Of a DNA stretch of 52,717 bases, positions 38,336-47,414 are shown piece after piece. The DNA comes from Opitutus sp. (GTDB taxonomy: Bacteria > Verrucomicrobiota > Verrucomicrobiia > Opitutales > Opitutaceae), in the NCBI GenBank assembly GCA_009695305.1, contig SIBG01000020.1:1-52717 (forward strand), written 5' to 3'. Made by a program: the position numbers and the translations under genes. How positions within the stretch are numbered: the first letter of the stretch is position 1; the number at the start of each line of letters is the position of its first letter. The notes beneath the pieces were generated by a model, which ran no database searches, was not told where the DNA came from, and worked only from the letters and a program-made list of their open reading frames with translations.

Positions 38336-39538
38336 TCAGCCGCGCCGCGGTAACCCGCCCATCCACCCGGTCAGCTCCCCGGCATAATCTTGCCAGGTGC
38401 GGAATTTTCTCGCGCGGGCGGCGGCGGCGAGCGTGGCCACTTCGCCGGGCGCCGCGAGCAACCGGCCGAGCGCGGCGGCAAGACTGGCTTCATCCACGGA
38501 CTCGAGCGCGACGCATCCGCCACCGCGCGCGGATTCGCCGATCGCGCCGAGCGCGGAGCACACACACGGTTTGCCGTGCGCGAGGCTTTCAATCACCGGC
38601 AACCCGAAACCCTCGATCAGCGACGGATAAACCGTGAACGCGCATCCCGCATAAGCCGCCGCCAGCGTCGTGTCTTCAGCCGGGCCGTCGTAGCGGAGGG
38701 GCCGGCCGGCGGCTTGCAGCGTCCGCACCCGCTCCACGGCGGCGCGGCCGGTCTGCGCCTGCGCGAGTCCGATCAGTTGCAACTCAAAGTGGACGCCGCG
38801 GGCCCAGAGCTGCTCGCAGGCGCCGAGGAGCGCGACGTGGTTTTTCCGTCCCTCCAGCGAGCCGACGCACAGCACGACGGACGCCCCAGCAGCCTTCGCA
38901 GTGTCACCCATTAGGTGACCCATCACTTCGACGCCGAGCGGGAGGGCGTGGACTGGTGGGGCGGTCGTGACGCCGAGCCAGCGCCAGTAGTCGAGCAGCG
39001 TAGCGCGCGAATCCTCCGAGACGGCGGCGATGCCGTCGAAGGCCAGCAGTTCGCGCAGGTAGGCGGGAAAACGCGCGACGGTTTTGGTGGGCGTGAGTTC
39101 GGGAAATTTCAGCGCGATGGCATCATGAAACAGCGCGACGCGCGGGCCCCGCGTCGCGGCCAAGAGCGCGGGCAGGGCGGCGGCGACGACCGGAGCGAAG
39201 ACCTCGGGCACAATCAAGCCGGAGGCGTTGATGGCCGAAACCTGGGCGCTGACCGCCGGAAGGCGGCGCAGCAGGCGCTGCGCGTGACCGCGGAGTTTCG
39301 CGGCGAGCGGCCAGTGCGCCCCGCGCCGGCCGCTGGCGGCATCGACCGCGAGGTTTTCGTTCTCCCACGCTTTGAGCAGGCGCCAGGCGCGGCGATGCGG
39401 GTCGTGCGTGACGGCGACCGCGCCCTGACCGAGGGCCGCGTGCAGCGAACGCGTCACCCGCTGGATGCCCGTGCGCGCGCGGGTGTGGCTGGTGTGCGTG
39501 AGATCGAGGAGGACGGGGGCGGGCATGGCGACAGTCAC
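38336..39538 (-). CDS. Glycosyltransferase family 4 protein
   Basis: A 400-residue GT4 enzyme. The N-terminal half has VLLDLTHTSHTRARTGIQRVTRSL with the RTGIQRV glycine loop and HDAIALKFPELTP. The C-terminal half has VVLCVGSLEGRKNHVALLGACE and PSLIEGFGLPVIESLAHGKPCVCSALGAIGE. The GTG at 39538 forms a GTGA overlap with the upstream membrane protein gene; ATG 39526 is a possible alternative. It is the last gene of a coupled minus-strand trio. The related enzyme at 36018 faces it. Donor and acceptor are unknown. Confidence 0.87.
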   Translation of the reverse strand: MTVAMPAPVLLDLTHTSHTRARTGIQRVTRSLHAALGQGAVAVTHDPHRRAWRLLKAWENENLAVDAASGRRGAHWPLAAKLRGHAQRLLRRLPAVSAQVSAINASGLIVPEVFAPVVAAALPALLAATRGPRVALFHDAIALKFPELTPTKTVARFPAYLRELLAFDGIAAVSEDSRATLLDYWRWLGVTTAPPVHALPLGVEVMGHLMGDTAKAAGASVVLCVGSLEGRKNHVALLGACEQLWARGVHFELQLIGLAQAQTGRAAVERVRTLQAAGRPLRYDGPAEDTTLAAAYAGCAFTVYPSLIEGFGLPVIESLAHGKPCVCSALGAIGESARGGGCVALESVDEASLAAALGRLLAAPGEVATLAAAARARKFRTWQDYAGELTGWMGGLPRRG

Positions 39539-41112
39539 GGTTGTGCCACCGTCAGGCGCGGATTATAAAGCGCAAACGCGAGGACGCGGGCGTCCGCTCC
39601 CGGACCCTCGGGCACGCCCGGAGTGTCGGTGGAAAACTCCAGTGTCGCCCGGCCGGCGGTGACTTCGAGCGGCACGGTGTGCGCCGAAAGATTTACCCCG
39701 ATGTCGCCGCGCCAGATTTCGCGGCCATCCTGGCGGATGACAACGGTGCGCGGGGTCAGACTGCGCAGGGCAAAGTCCACGCGGAGTTGCGCGGAATTTT
39801 TCGGCCACGCCTCCAGCGTGAGCGTGCCGCGCTGACTCGCCCACGACCACACGTGCCGGCCGTGATGTTCGGCCCCAGCCCAGCCTTCGCCCACGCGGGC
39901 GATGCACGCGAGTGAGCCAGAGCGCAGGGTGGCGATTTCGCCGGAGTTGACTGGCACATCGCGCAAGGCGACGAAGCCGGCGAAGACCGAGAGATTGCCG
40001 GCGAGCAGCCACACGAGCCGGGCGTGCGTGCGGTGAGCGAGGAGGTTGAAAGCCAGGGTGAGCGGCAGGAGCACGCGCGCCGCCGCACCGGGAAACCCCT
40101 CCCATACGGCGGTGCCGAGGCACAGCATCATCGCGGTGTAACTCGCACCGATCCGCCACCAGCGATCGTCGGGGCGCAGGCGGGTCAGGAAAAATGCCGC
40201 TTGCACGGTGAGCGCGAGGGTCGCGAGGAGCGTCGTCCACGCGATCGACTGATCGTTGACCGTGGAGAGAGCGTCGAGGACGGCGCGCCATTTCTCGATC
40301 AGGCCGGCGACGGGCAGCGTGAAATTGGCGAGACCGGCGTCGGCCGGGCCGACGCGCCAGCGCACGTAGGCGAGCCACGCGGCGAGCGGGGCGGCCACCG
40401 CCAAGGTGCGCCGGAAATTCCTCCACGAAAACCACGGCCGTTCCCACGCGCCCGCCACGGCGAGCAGCGAGGTTTCGCGGGCCAGACCAGCGGCGGCGAG
40501 CACGGCGGTGGTGGTGCGCCAGCGGCCACGCTCGACGGCGAAGAGGCCGGCGGCGAGAATTACGAGTGCGACGAGATCGGTGAGCGCCAGCCGCACGCTC
40601 GCGAGCGCGCCGGCGGAAAAAAGGACTCCCATCCACGCGAGCCAGCCGCGGCAGAGCTCAGGCCAGCCGCGCGCCTCCTCGATGGCGAGCAAGCGCCACA
40701 GCAGCCCGGCGAGTGCGAGCCAGGCCGCGATATTCAGCACCGAGTAGACGTGCACGATCCACGCGGGTTGTCCGCCGGCCAGCAGCCAGGCGAGCGCGGG
40801 CGGCAAAATGCGGCGGGCGCGATAGGCGAAGTTGTCCATCGCGGGCGCGAGCTCGGCGGCGTTGAGCGCAGGATGGTAGGCGATCTGTGCGTAATAGAGC
40901 CCGTCGTAGCCGCCGGTGTCGCGGTGCACGTAGACCGGCCACTCGCGGAACGCGGCGATTTTCAAATTGTCGTTCGGCGCGTCGAGCTGGATGAGCGCAG
41001 TGAAGCCGTAGACCGGGTGCCAGAACCGTCCGATCAGGGTGAGGAATCCGAGGACCGCGGCGAGGCCGGCGGCGCGCCCGGCCCAGCGGCGGGAGGAGGC
41101 GGGCGGGTTCAT
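39535..41112 (-). CDS. Polytopic membrane protein, GT-C-like, with C-terminal extracytoplasmic domain
   Basis: A 525-residue membrane protein starting at ATG 41112. About ten hydrophobic segments occupy residues 10-380. The first extracytoplasmic loop carries YVHRDTGGYDGLYYAQIAYHP with acidic residues, the arrangement of GT-C glycosyltransferases that use polyprenyl-phosphate sugars. The last ~130 residues, after LRDVPVNSGEIATLR, are soluble and beta-rich. A paralogue with the same plan is encoded on the other strand at 42736-44340. It overlaps its neighbours by ATGA and GTGA, so GT-C, GT39-like and GT4 genes form one operon. The function is inferred from topology and context; I know no named family. 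Confidence 0.78.
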   Translation of the reverse strand: MNPPASSRRWAGRAAGLAAVLGFLTLIGRFWHPVYGFTALIQLDAPNDNLKIAAFREWPVYVHRDTGGYDGLYYAQIAYHPALNAAELAPAMDNFAYRARRILPPALAWLLAGGQPAWIVHVYSVLNIAAWLALAGLLWRLLAIEEARGWPELCRGWLAWMGVLFSAGALASVRLALTDLVALVILAAGLFAVERGRWRTTTAVLAAAGLARETSLLAVAGAWERPWFSWRNFRRTLAVAAPLAAWLAYVRWRVGPADAGLANFTLPVAGLIEKWRAVLDALSTVNDQSIAWTTLLATLALTVQAAFFLTRLRPDDRWWRIGASYTAMMLCLGTAVWEGFPGAAARVLLPLTLAFNLLAHRTHARLVWLLAGNLSVFAGFVALRDVPVNSGEIATLRSGSLACIARVGEGWAGAEHHGRHVWSWASQRGTLTLEAWPKNSAQLRVDFALRSLTPRTVVIRQDGREIWRGDIGVNLSAHTVPLEVTAGRATLEFSTDTPGVPEGPGADARVLAFALYNPRLTVAQP

Positions 41113-42638
41113 TTCGCTCCTCCCGCCGGGGGCGGGGCACCGAGCCGCCAGAGCGTGACGCCTTGAATTTTGGCGACCTGGGACCATTCGCCGGGACAGC
41201 GTTCGCGCAGCGCGGGCTGCTCCTCGTCTGTGAACAGCACGGCGCCAATCGACCGGCCGGCTTTTTGCGCGAGGGCGGTGAAGCGGGCGAATTCGGCGGC
41301 GGTCACAAAATCCCAGCGCAGCACGGAGCAGCCCGTGTAGAAATAGATCGCGCCGCTCGCGTGGGAGCAGACGACGAGGGTGTCGGCGGGAAACTGGGTG
41401 CGCGTTGCCGCACAGGCGCTCGCGTAGACCTCCTCGTAACCTTTGGTGTAGTAGACTCCGAGGTGCCGGGTCCAATACCATGAACTACCTGCGGCCCACA
41501 GGGCGAGGACGAGCGCCGCCGTGGCGCGAAAGCGTGACTGGTGCGCGGGCGTGAAAGCGCGGGCGAGGGCCTCGCTGCCGAGCAGGCCGGCGAGAATCAG
41601 CGGGGGCACCGCCGGCAGAATAAAACGCAGGCCCCACCAGACCTCGTGCGAGAATTCGTAGAAAGAGTAGAGCCCCGCAATCGCGCCGAACCAAAGGGCG
41701 AGGGCGAGGAGCGCGCGGGTGCGCGTGTCGCGATGGCAAAGAGCGGCCAGCGGCAGCGCGACGAGCACGCTGGGGAGAAACGCGGCGAGCCACTTTGCGA
41801 AATGCAAAGCAGTCGGCGCGCCGTAGTGCGTGGCGAAGGCGGCCTGCCAGTCGCCGTAGCCCGAGGCGAGCGCGCGGCCGTAGAGCGCATGATTGTAGAG
41901 GGCGAGCCAGGCGACGCCCGGCAGGCCGCAGAGCACGGCGAGTCCGAGGCGCCGCCAGTCAAAGCCGAGCAGCACGACCAGCGCCGGGAGGATGACGACG
42001 TTGGTCGGACGCACCAGCACGGCCATCGCGCAGGCGCCGCCGCAGGCGGCGGACCAACCGACGTGGCGGCGCGCCCGGAGGGCCGCGAGCACGGCGGCGA
42101 GGCACCACGCAGTGGCGAGCGTGTCGCTGAGCGGCTGGATTGAAGCGAACACAAAGACGGGAAACGCGCCGAGGGCGAGCGCACCCGCGGCGGCGAGCCG
42201 GGGGTCGAGGCCGAGCTCGCGCGCGACGGCGTAGCACAGCCAAATCGCGCCGAGGGCGGCGGCCAGGCCGACGACGAGCGGGCCGGCGCGCCAGCCGAGA
42301 AATTTTCCCGCCAGCGCGAGATGCAGTGGCAGGCCGGTCGGGTAGGTGGGTGCGAGCCAAGGGTTGCCCTCGTAGACGTAGAAACCCTGCGCGATGAATT
42401 GCAGCCGGTTGAGCTTCGCCTGCGGGCCGAATTCGGGCGGGGTGCGCAGCTCGGTCTGCCACTGGCCGGCTGCGAGCAGCCGCGCGCTATTGAGATAGCC
42501 GGACGAGTCGGAGCCGCCGGCGGCGACCGTGGTATTAAGGGCCAGGAAGACCGCGTAAATCGCGAGCGCGCCGAGCCCCAGCCAGACGAGCCAGCGCGGT
42601 GTGGTCGTGAGCGGGGCGGGGGGATTGGGATTTGACAT
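41109..42638 (-). CDS. ArnT/GT39-like membrane glycosyltransferase
   Basis: A 509-residue polytopic protein. The first loop has GGSDSSGYLNSARLL with the acidic pair typical of dolichyl/undecaprenyl-phosphate-sugar transferases, then WLAPTYPTGLPLHLALAG (the P-x-Y-P-x-G/T-motif found in ArnT-type enzymes). It has about eleven membrane segments and ends in a short periplasmic domain (AVLFTDEEQPALRERCPGEW). Members attach sugars to lipid A or glycans on the periplasmic side. It is the first gene of a minus-strand operon (ATGA overlap with the next gene) and diverges from the paralogous membrane protein at 42736. Confidence 0.8.
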   Translation of the reverse strand: MSNPNPPAPLTTTPRWLVWLGLGALAIYAVFLALNTTVAAGGSDSSGYLNSARLLAAGQWQTELRTPPEFGPQAKLNRLQFIAQGFYVYEGNPWLAPTYPTGLPLHLALAGKFLGWRAGPLVVGLAAALGAIWLCYAVARELGLDPRLAAAGALALGAFPVFVFASIQPLSDTLATAWCLAAVLAALRARRHVGWSAACGGACAMAVLVRPTNVVILPALVVLLGFDWRRLGLAVLCGLPGVAWLALYNHALYGRALASGYGDWQAAFATHYGAPTALHFAKWLAAFLPSVLVALPLAALCHRDTRTRALLALALWFGAIAGLYSFYEFSHEVWWGLRFILPAVPPLILAGLLGSEALARAFTPAHQSRFRATAALVLALWAAGSSWYWTRHLGVYYTKGYEEVYASACAATRTQFPADTLVVCSHASGAIYFYTGCSVLRWDFVTAAEFARFTALAQKAGRSIGAVLFTDEEQPALRERCPGEWSQVAKIQGVTLWRLGAPPPAGGAK

Positions 42639-42735
42639 GGCGCGCTTGCGTTCTGTGATGCGGGAAACTGCCCATGGGATTTTTGGAAGACAAGCGCTCG
42701 CATCGTTGGACTCCGCCCCCCGCGGGCGGTCGCGG

Positions 42736-44340
42736 ATGAACGCACCGGAGGCGGGGAAAACCCGCAGCGTGCTTCTCCGGTTGCTGGGCTCGAAGGTCCG
42801 GGTGGCGTGCGCGGTGTGCGTGGGAATTTTCCTCTGGGCCGTCGCGCAGTTTTACGATCCGGCGACGGGATTTTCGAACCTCATCGCGATCGGCGACGCG
42901 ATTACCGAGCGTCAGGTGACGGCGCTGCGGCAGGTGCCGCACTACATTTATGAGGATTCACCGGGCTACGACGGCGCCTGGTATGTGCAGCTCGCGTTCT
43001 ACCCGACGCTGGACAATCCCGAGCTGACCAAGGCGATCGATAACCTGCCCTATCGCGCGCGGCGCATGCTGTTTTCCTGGACGGCGTGGCTGCTCGGGCT
43101 CGGCCAACCCGCGTGGATCGTGCAGGCGTTTGCATTGCTCAACGTCATCGCCTGGCTGGCGCTCGCGTGGGTCCTGCTGCGCTGGTTTCCGCCGACGACT
43201 TGGGAGAATTTTTTCCGCTGGTTCGCGATCATGTTTTCGCACGGCCTGTGCATGAGCGTGCATAATTCGCTGGTGGACGGGCCGGCGCTGCTGCTCCTGG
43301 CGCTCGGCCTGGCCGCGATCGAAGACGGCCGGCGGGGGCGTGGGGCGGTGGCGCTGGCGCTCGCGGGGCTCGGCAAGGAGACGAGCCTGCTCGCGGTCGT
43401 CGGGCTGCCCGGCGGCGACTGGCGGGAGTGGCGCACGTGGTGGCGGCTGGCGCGCACGGCGCTGCTCGTCGCCTTGCCGTTGTTCGCGTGGATGGGATAT
43501 GTCCGCGGGAAATTCGGGCCGGCCGAGGACGGAGGCTTGGGCAATTTCACCTGGCCGTTCGCGGGCCTGGCCGAGAAATGGGGCGCGACGATCGGCAGCC
43601 TGCCGGTGACCGAGGACCGGCTGCTGCACTGGACGACCCTAGGGGTGACCGTGGCCCTGACGGTGCAGTTCTTGTTTTTCGCGCTGCGCTGGCGGCCGGA
43701 CGAGACCTGGTGGCGGGTGGGTGCGGCGTTCGCGTTGATGATGATGTTTCTCGCCACGCCGGTGTGGGAGGATTTCCCGGGCGCGGCGACGCGCGTGCTT
43801 CTGCCGATGACGCTCGCGTTCAACCTGCTCGTGCCGCGCGGACGCCGCTGGCTCGCGGTCATCATTGCGGGCAACCTGACGGTGTTCGCGACCTACAAGG
43901 AGTTTGAGCCGCCACCCCGGGAGTTTTTCCAAATCTTGGGTCCGCGGGCGACCACGGCCACCGTGACGGTGGAGCCGGCGGGTGGATGGTATGGTCCAGA
44001 GGGCCTCGAAGCCGTGCACTGGCGGTGGAGTTCGGGTGAGTCGGTCCTACGGCTCAGCAACCGCTCCAGCGGGCCGTTGGCCGTCGTGCTACGCGGCCGC
44101 GCGAACGCCCTGGATAGGCGCACGCTGCGGATCTTCGCGGACGAGGCGATGGTGTGGTCGGGCGCGCTGGCGCCGACTCCGACGGAGTTTCAGCTCGGGT
44201 TCGTCGCCCCACCGGGGGAGCGACTTATTCGTTTCTCCGCGGCCAAGGCGCCAACCGTCGTGGGCACGGATCCCCGCAAGCTGTCGTTCAGTATCTACAA
44301 TTTGGAGGTCGTCGTGAAGCCCGCGGCGGGCCAACGATAG
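42736..44340 (+). CDS. Polytopic membrane protein, paralogue of the 39535 gene
   Basis: A 534-residue protein starting at ATG 42736. Residues 70-135 track the 39535 protein closely: YIYEDSPGYDGAWYVQLAFYP against YVHRDTGGYDGLYYAQIAYHP, then YRARRM and GLGQPAWIVQAFALLNVIAWLAL. It shares the ten-segment membrane part and a C-terminal soluble beta-rich domain (after EFFQILGPRATTATV). The two genes lie in opposite orientation around the GT39-like gene, which suggests an inverted duplication. It is followed after 6 bases by a methyltransferase gene. Upstream in-frame starts overlapping the divergent gene are less likely because their codons are Arg-rich. Confidence 0.78.
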   Translation: MNAPEAGKTRSVLLRLLGSKVRVACAVCVGIFLWAVAQFYDPATGFSNLIAIGDAITERQVTALRQVPHYIYEDSPGYDGAWYVQLAFYPTLDNPELTKAIDNLPYRARRMLFSWTAWLLGLGQPAWIVQAFALLNVIAWLALAWVLLRWFPPTTWENFFRWFAIMFSHGLCMSVHNSLVDGPALLLLALGLAAIEDGRRGRGAVALALAGLGKETSLLAVVGLPGGDWREWRTWWRLARTALLVALPLFAWMGYVRGKFGPAEDGGLGNFTWPFAGLAEKWGATIGSLPVTEDRLLHWTTLGVTVALTVQFLFFALRWRPDETWWRVGAAFALMMMFLATPVWEDFPGAATRVLLPMTLAFNLLVPRGRRWLAVIIAGNLTVFATYKEFEPPPREFFQILGPRATTATVTVEPAGGWYGPEGLEAVHWRWSSGESVLRLSNRSSGPLAVVLRGRANALDRRTLRIFADEAMVWSGALAPTPTEFQLGFVAPPGERLIRFSAAKAPTVVGTDPRKLSFSIYNLEVVVKPAAGQR

Positions 44341-44346
44341 CGGGGC

Positions 44347-45291
44347 ATGGCCTTCGGCATTCGCGATCTCCTCCGGTGGTTTCCCTCCTACAAAAAAATG
44401 GAGAAGGAGCACGCGCGGCTGACCGCCGAGCTGGCGAGCGAACGGGCACAACACGCGGAGTGGAAACAGTTTTTCCCACCCGGACATTTCTATTCGCCCT
44501 TGCCGTCGCACGCCGAGATTGCGGAGGCGTTTGCGCGGGGCGGATTCGGCCCGCCGTTCCCGGCGATTGAGCTGAATGAGGCCGCGCAGTTTGCGCGGCT
44601 GGAGCGGTTCGCGGAGTGGTATGCCGAGCAGCCGTTCGCGGAGAGTGCGACGGAGAGCCGGCGGTTTTATTTGGCGAACCCGTCCTACGGGCACTACGAC
44701 GCGATCATGCTCTATGGGATGCTGCGCGAGGCCCGACCGCGACGGATCATCGAGGTGGGCTCCGGCTTTAGCTCGGCGGCGATGCTCGACGTGAATGAGC
44801 ACGTCCTTGGCGGCGGCGTGACTTTCACGTTCATCGATCCGGATATGACGCGGCTGCGCCCGCTGTTGCGCACGGACGACGCGAGCCGGGTGACCTTGAT
44901 CGAGCAGCGCGTGCAAGAAGTGCCGCTGGCGACGTTTGCGGCCCTCGGTGAAAATGATGTGCTGTTCATCGACTCGTCCCACGTCGGTAAGATCGGTAGC
45001 GATGTGAACCGGCTGTTTTTCGACGTGCTGCCCGTGCTCGCACCGGGTGTGCTGATTCACATCCATGATGTGGCGGGCAACCTCGAGTATCCGCGCGACT
45101 GGCTGGAGGAGGGCCGCGCGTGGAACGAGCAATATCTGCTGCACGCCTTCCTGATGAACAACACCGCCTATCGCATCGAGCTCTTCACCGCGTGGCTGTG
45201 GAATGCGAAGCACGACTTTATCCGGGATCGCCTGCCGATGTGTGCGCGCGGCGGCGGCGGGCAGATGTGGCTGCGGAAGCTGACGAAGTAG
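44347..45291 (+). CDS. Class I SAM-dependent methyltransferase-like protein
   Basis: A 314-residue protein with a leading coiled-coil segment (residues ~15-40, KKMEKEHARLTAELASERAQ). It then has a class I methyltransferase fold: RRIIEVGSGFSSAAML is motif I near residue 135, VTFTFIDPDM the acidic strand-2 end, and ENDVLFIDSSHVGKIGSDVN the strand-4 motif. VLIHIHDVAGNLEYPRDWL resembles metal-binding sugar or small-molecule methyltransferases (CmcI/Methyltransf_24 type). It starts 6 bases after the membrane protein. A role in capping or decorating the surface glycan fits the context. The acceptor is unknown. Confidence 0.83.
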   Translation: MAFGIRDLLRWFPSYKKMEKEHARLTAELASERAQHAEWKQFFPPGHFYSPLPSHAEIAEAFARGGFGPPFPAIELNEAAQFARLERFAEWYAEQPFAESATESRRFYLANPSYGHYDAIMLYGMLREARPRRIIEVGSGFSSAAMLDVNEHVLGGGVTFTFIDPDMTRLRPLLRTDDASRVTLIEQRVQEVPLATFAALGENDVLFIDSSHVGKIGSDVNRLFFDVLPVLAPGVLIHIHDVAGNLEYPRDWLEEGRAWNEQYLLHAFLMNNTAYRIELFTAWLWNAKHDFIRDRLPMCARGGGGQMWLRKLTK

Positions 45292-45491
45292 GGGCGGTCG
45301 GCTTCCTTCACCAAGGCGTCGGCGGGCCAGACGATCGGTCTGGGCGAATGCCGCCGGGTGGTTGAGGCGGTGCTTGAGCCTGCTGGCCGGCGATTCGAAT
45401 CACGCGCCAGCGCGCGCCTCCCTCCACGAAACGCGGCGTCGCGGCAAAGAAAAAGCTTCCCGCGCCGGGAGGGGACGCGTTCTCTCGGCCC

Positions 45492-46202
45492 ATGGCGTTC
45501 AAGCACTGGCCCATCGTTCGAGACCTTCGCTTTGCCCAGAAGGCTGGCCGCTACCTGCGCGGGGCGCGGAAACGGCGGCCGGATTTGAACTGGGCTGAAT
45601 TTCGGCGCGTGGCGCAGCATTTCAAGGTGGACGACATGGGCAGCTTTCCCGAGCGCGGGTATTTGTTTCAACTTGCGAGCGATGCGCCGGCGGACGCGCA
45701 GGTGCTCGAGGTCGGCTCGTGGATGGGGGCTTCGACGTGTTTTTTGGCGGCGGGGTTAAAGGGTCCGGCGGCCAGGATCTATGCGGTGGATAATTTTCAA
45801 GGGCTATCGACCTGCGGCGAAGATGCGGCGTGGTATAACCGGCATTTCCAAAAACTCGGCGCGAACAGCACGCTGGAGATTTTCCGGCAGAATTTTTCCG
45901 ACTTGGGTTTTGCGTTGCGCGCCGAGCCGGTGGTCAGCGATTCGCTGGCGGCGGCGCAAAAACTCGCCGCGCTGCGCGGGACGATCGACCTGATTTTCAT
46001 CGACGGCGATCATTCCTACGACGCGTGCAAGGCGGACATCATCGCGTGGGCGCCGTTCGTGAAACGGGGCGGGGTGATCGCGTTTCACGATTTCGGCAGC
46101 CGGGCCGACGGCGTGACGCGGGCGATTTTCGAGGAGACGAAGGCGGGGCGGTTCGCGGAGATCGTCGGCGTGGCGGGGACGATTATTGCATTCCGGATGT
46201 GA
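45492..46202 (+). CDS. Class I SAM-dependent methyltransferase-like protein (Methyltransf_24)
   Basis: A 236-residue protein. VLEVGSWMGASTCFLAAGL is motif I near residue 76, IYAVDNFQGLS the acidic strand end, and TIDLIFIDGDHSYDACKADIIAW with VIAFHDFGSRADGV the D-G-D-H-x-Y metal/active-site segment of the CmcI-like group, which acts on sugars or polyketide tailoring substrates. It shares the general plan of the protein at 44347 but not clear end-to-end identity. A 200-base gap with no recognisable gene separates the two. The start is ATG 45492. Confidence 0.83.
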   Translation: MAFKHWPIVRDLRFAQKAGRYLRGARKRRPDLNWAEFRRVAQHFKVDDMGSFPERGYLFQLASDAPADAQVLEVGSWMGASTCFLAAGLKGPAARIYAVDNFQGLSTCGEDAAWYNRHFQKLGANSTLEIFRQNFSDLGFALRAEPVVSDSLAAAQKLAALRGTIDLIFIDGDHSYDACKADIIAWAPFVKRGGVIAFHDFGSRADGVTRAIFEETKAGRFAEIVGVAGTIIAFRM

Positions 46203-46225
46203 GGGACGGGCGGTCGGAACTTCTT

Positions 46226-46260
46226 ACCCCGGATGGGCACGGGTAAACACGGATACGGAT
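46226..46260. repeat. Dispersed word of the gatgggcacgggtaaacacggat type
   Basis: Accccggatgggcacgggta continues with aacacggatacggat in the gap between converging methyltransferase and GT9 genes. It resembles the accacggatgaacacggataaacacggat sequences found between genes in many bacteria. A copy count in the genome would be decisive. Confidence 0.5.
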
Positions 46261-46348
46261 TCCAGACAGCGGGACGCTAATTTTTTTATGAGGTGAAGGC
46301 GGAGCCAACGGTTGCAGGTTGCGCCTGATCGGCGAAGCGTGGGTGCTT

Positions 46349-47413
46349 CTATTTGGAAGGACGGAGAGCCGCTTTGGCTGAATGGAAAACCTGCTCCACC
46401 GCGAGCTGGCGCACGCAATAGCTGCGGTAGGAATCTCCGCGCACGCAGGGGCCGGGTGCTTCGCCGACGGGAAAACACGCACAGGGGAGCGAGGTTTGGA
46501 GGACAGTGTGCCGGTCTCCGAGCGGGCGCCAGATCGTGGCGTTCTGCGAACCGAACAGCGCGACTACGGGCGTGCCGACGGCGGCGGCGATGTGCATCGG
46601 GCCGCTGTCGTGGCAGAGGAAAAGGTCGAACTGCGCGAGCAACGCGGCGAACTGGCCGACACTCAGGCGCTGCTCGAGCGCGATGAGGTGGGTCTTCGCG
46701 AGCGCGCGAATCTGACCGACGAGAGCTTGTTCGGCCGGGCCGGCGACGACGAAGACCTGCGCGCCGAGTTCGTCCTGCAGGCGATCGCAGGTGGCGGCGA
46801 AGCGTTCGGCGGGCCAAAGGCGAAAGGCGCTGCGGCTGCCGGGATGCAGGAGAATACGGGAGGGTCTGGAGTTTGGGGTCTTGGGTCTTGGGCCGACGAG
46901 GGGGGCGATGATAGCGAGGTCGTCGGGGCGGGGGACCAGATGGACCTCGCGGGAGACGAGACGGACGCCGAGCGGCGGGAGGAGTTGCAGATAGGTTTCC
47001 GTGATGTGGTGGGAGTCGTAGAACGCGTTCGTGACCTTGGCCGAGTGTGTGTAGCAGCGGTGGTAGCGAAACTTGACCAGCTCGCGGTCGAAGGCCACGC
47101 GGAGGAGTGCGCCGGTGAAACTCGTGAGCAACGCGGTTTTTTCGGTATTGTCGAAATCGAGGACGTGGGTGAAGCGCGCGCGGCGTAGAGCACGCAGGAA
47201 GGCCGGCCACTCCGTTAAGCGGCGCGGGAAGGTGAGGACACTGGTGACGTCGGGGTTGAGCGGCAGCACGCCGGCGTAGGGCGCCTCGGTCAGTGCGGTG
47301 ATTTGCACCCCGGGCCAGTGCAGGCGCAGATTGCGAAAGACCGGGCCGAGCAGGACAATGTCGCCGAGGTAGCGGCGGCGGATCACGAGGACGCGCGGCG
47401 CGGCAGTGTCCAT
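46349..47413 (-). CDS. Glycosyltransferase family 9 (ADP-heptose:LPS heptosyltransferase-like)
   Basis: A 354-residue GT9 protein. VLVIRRRYLGDIVLLGPVFRNLR is the N-terminal signature (RRxxLGDxxxxxP), LLHPGSRSAFRLWPAERFA the central P-G-S/A-R motif, and LCHDSGPMHIAAAVGTPVVALFGSQNATIWRP the C-terminal ADP-sugar signature. Relatives add heptose to lipopolysaccharide inner core on the cytoplasmic face. The ATG at 47413 lies one base from the ABC exporter stop, so the genes are cotranscribed. The codons for PRPKTPNSRPSR (46861-46894) match word-like repeated DNA and sit in the interdomain linker. Confidence 0.9.
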   Translation of the reverse strand: MDTAAPRVLVIRRRYLGDIVLLGPVFRNLRLHWPGVQITALTEAPYAGVLPLNPDVTSVLTFPRRLTEWPAFLRALRRARFTHVLDFDNTEKTALLTSFTGALLRVAFDRELVKFRYHRCYTHSAKVTNAFYDSHHITETYLQLLPPLGVRLVSREVHLVPRPDDLAIIAPLVGPRPKTPNSRPSRILLHPGSRSAFRLWPAERFAATCDRLQDELGAQVFVVAGPAEQALVGQIRALAKTHLIALEQRLSVGQFAALLAQFDLFLCHDSGPMHIAAAVGTPVVALFGSQNATIWRPLGDRHTVLQTSLPCACFPVGEAPGPCVRGDSYRSYCVRQLAVEQVFHSAKAALRPSK

Positions 47414-47414
47414 G

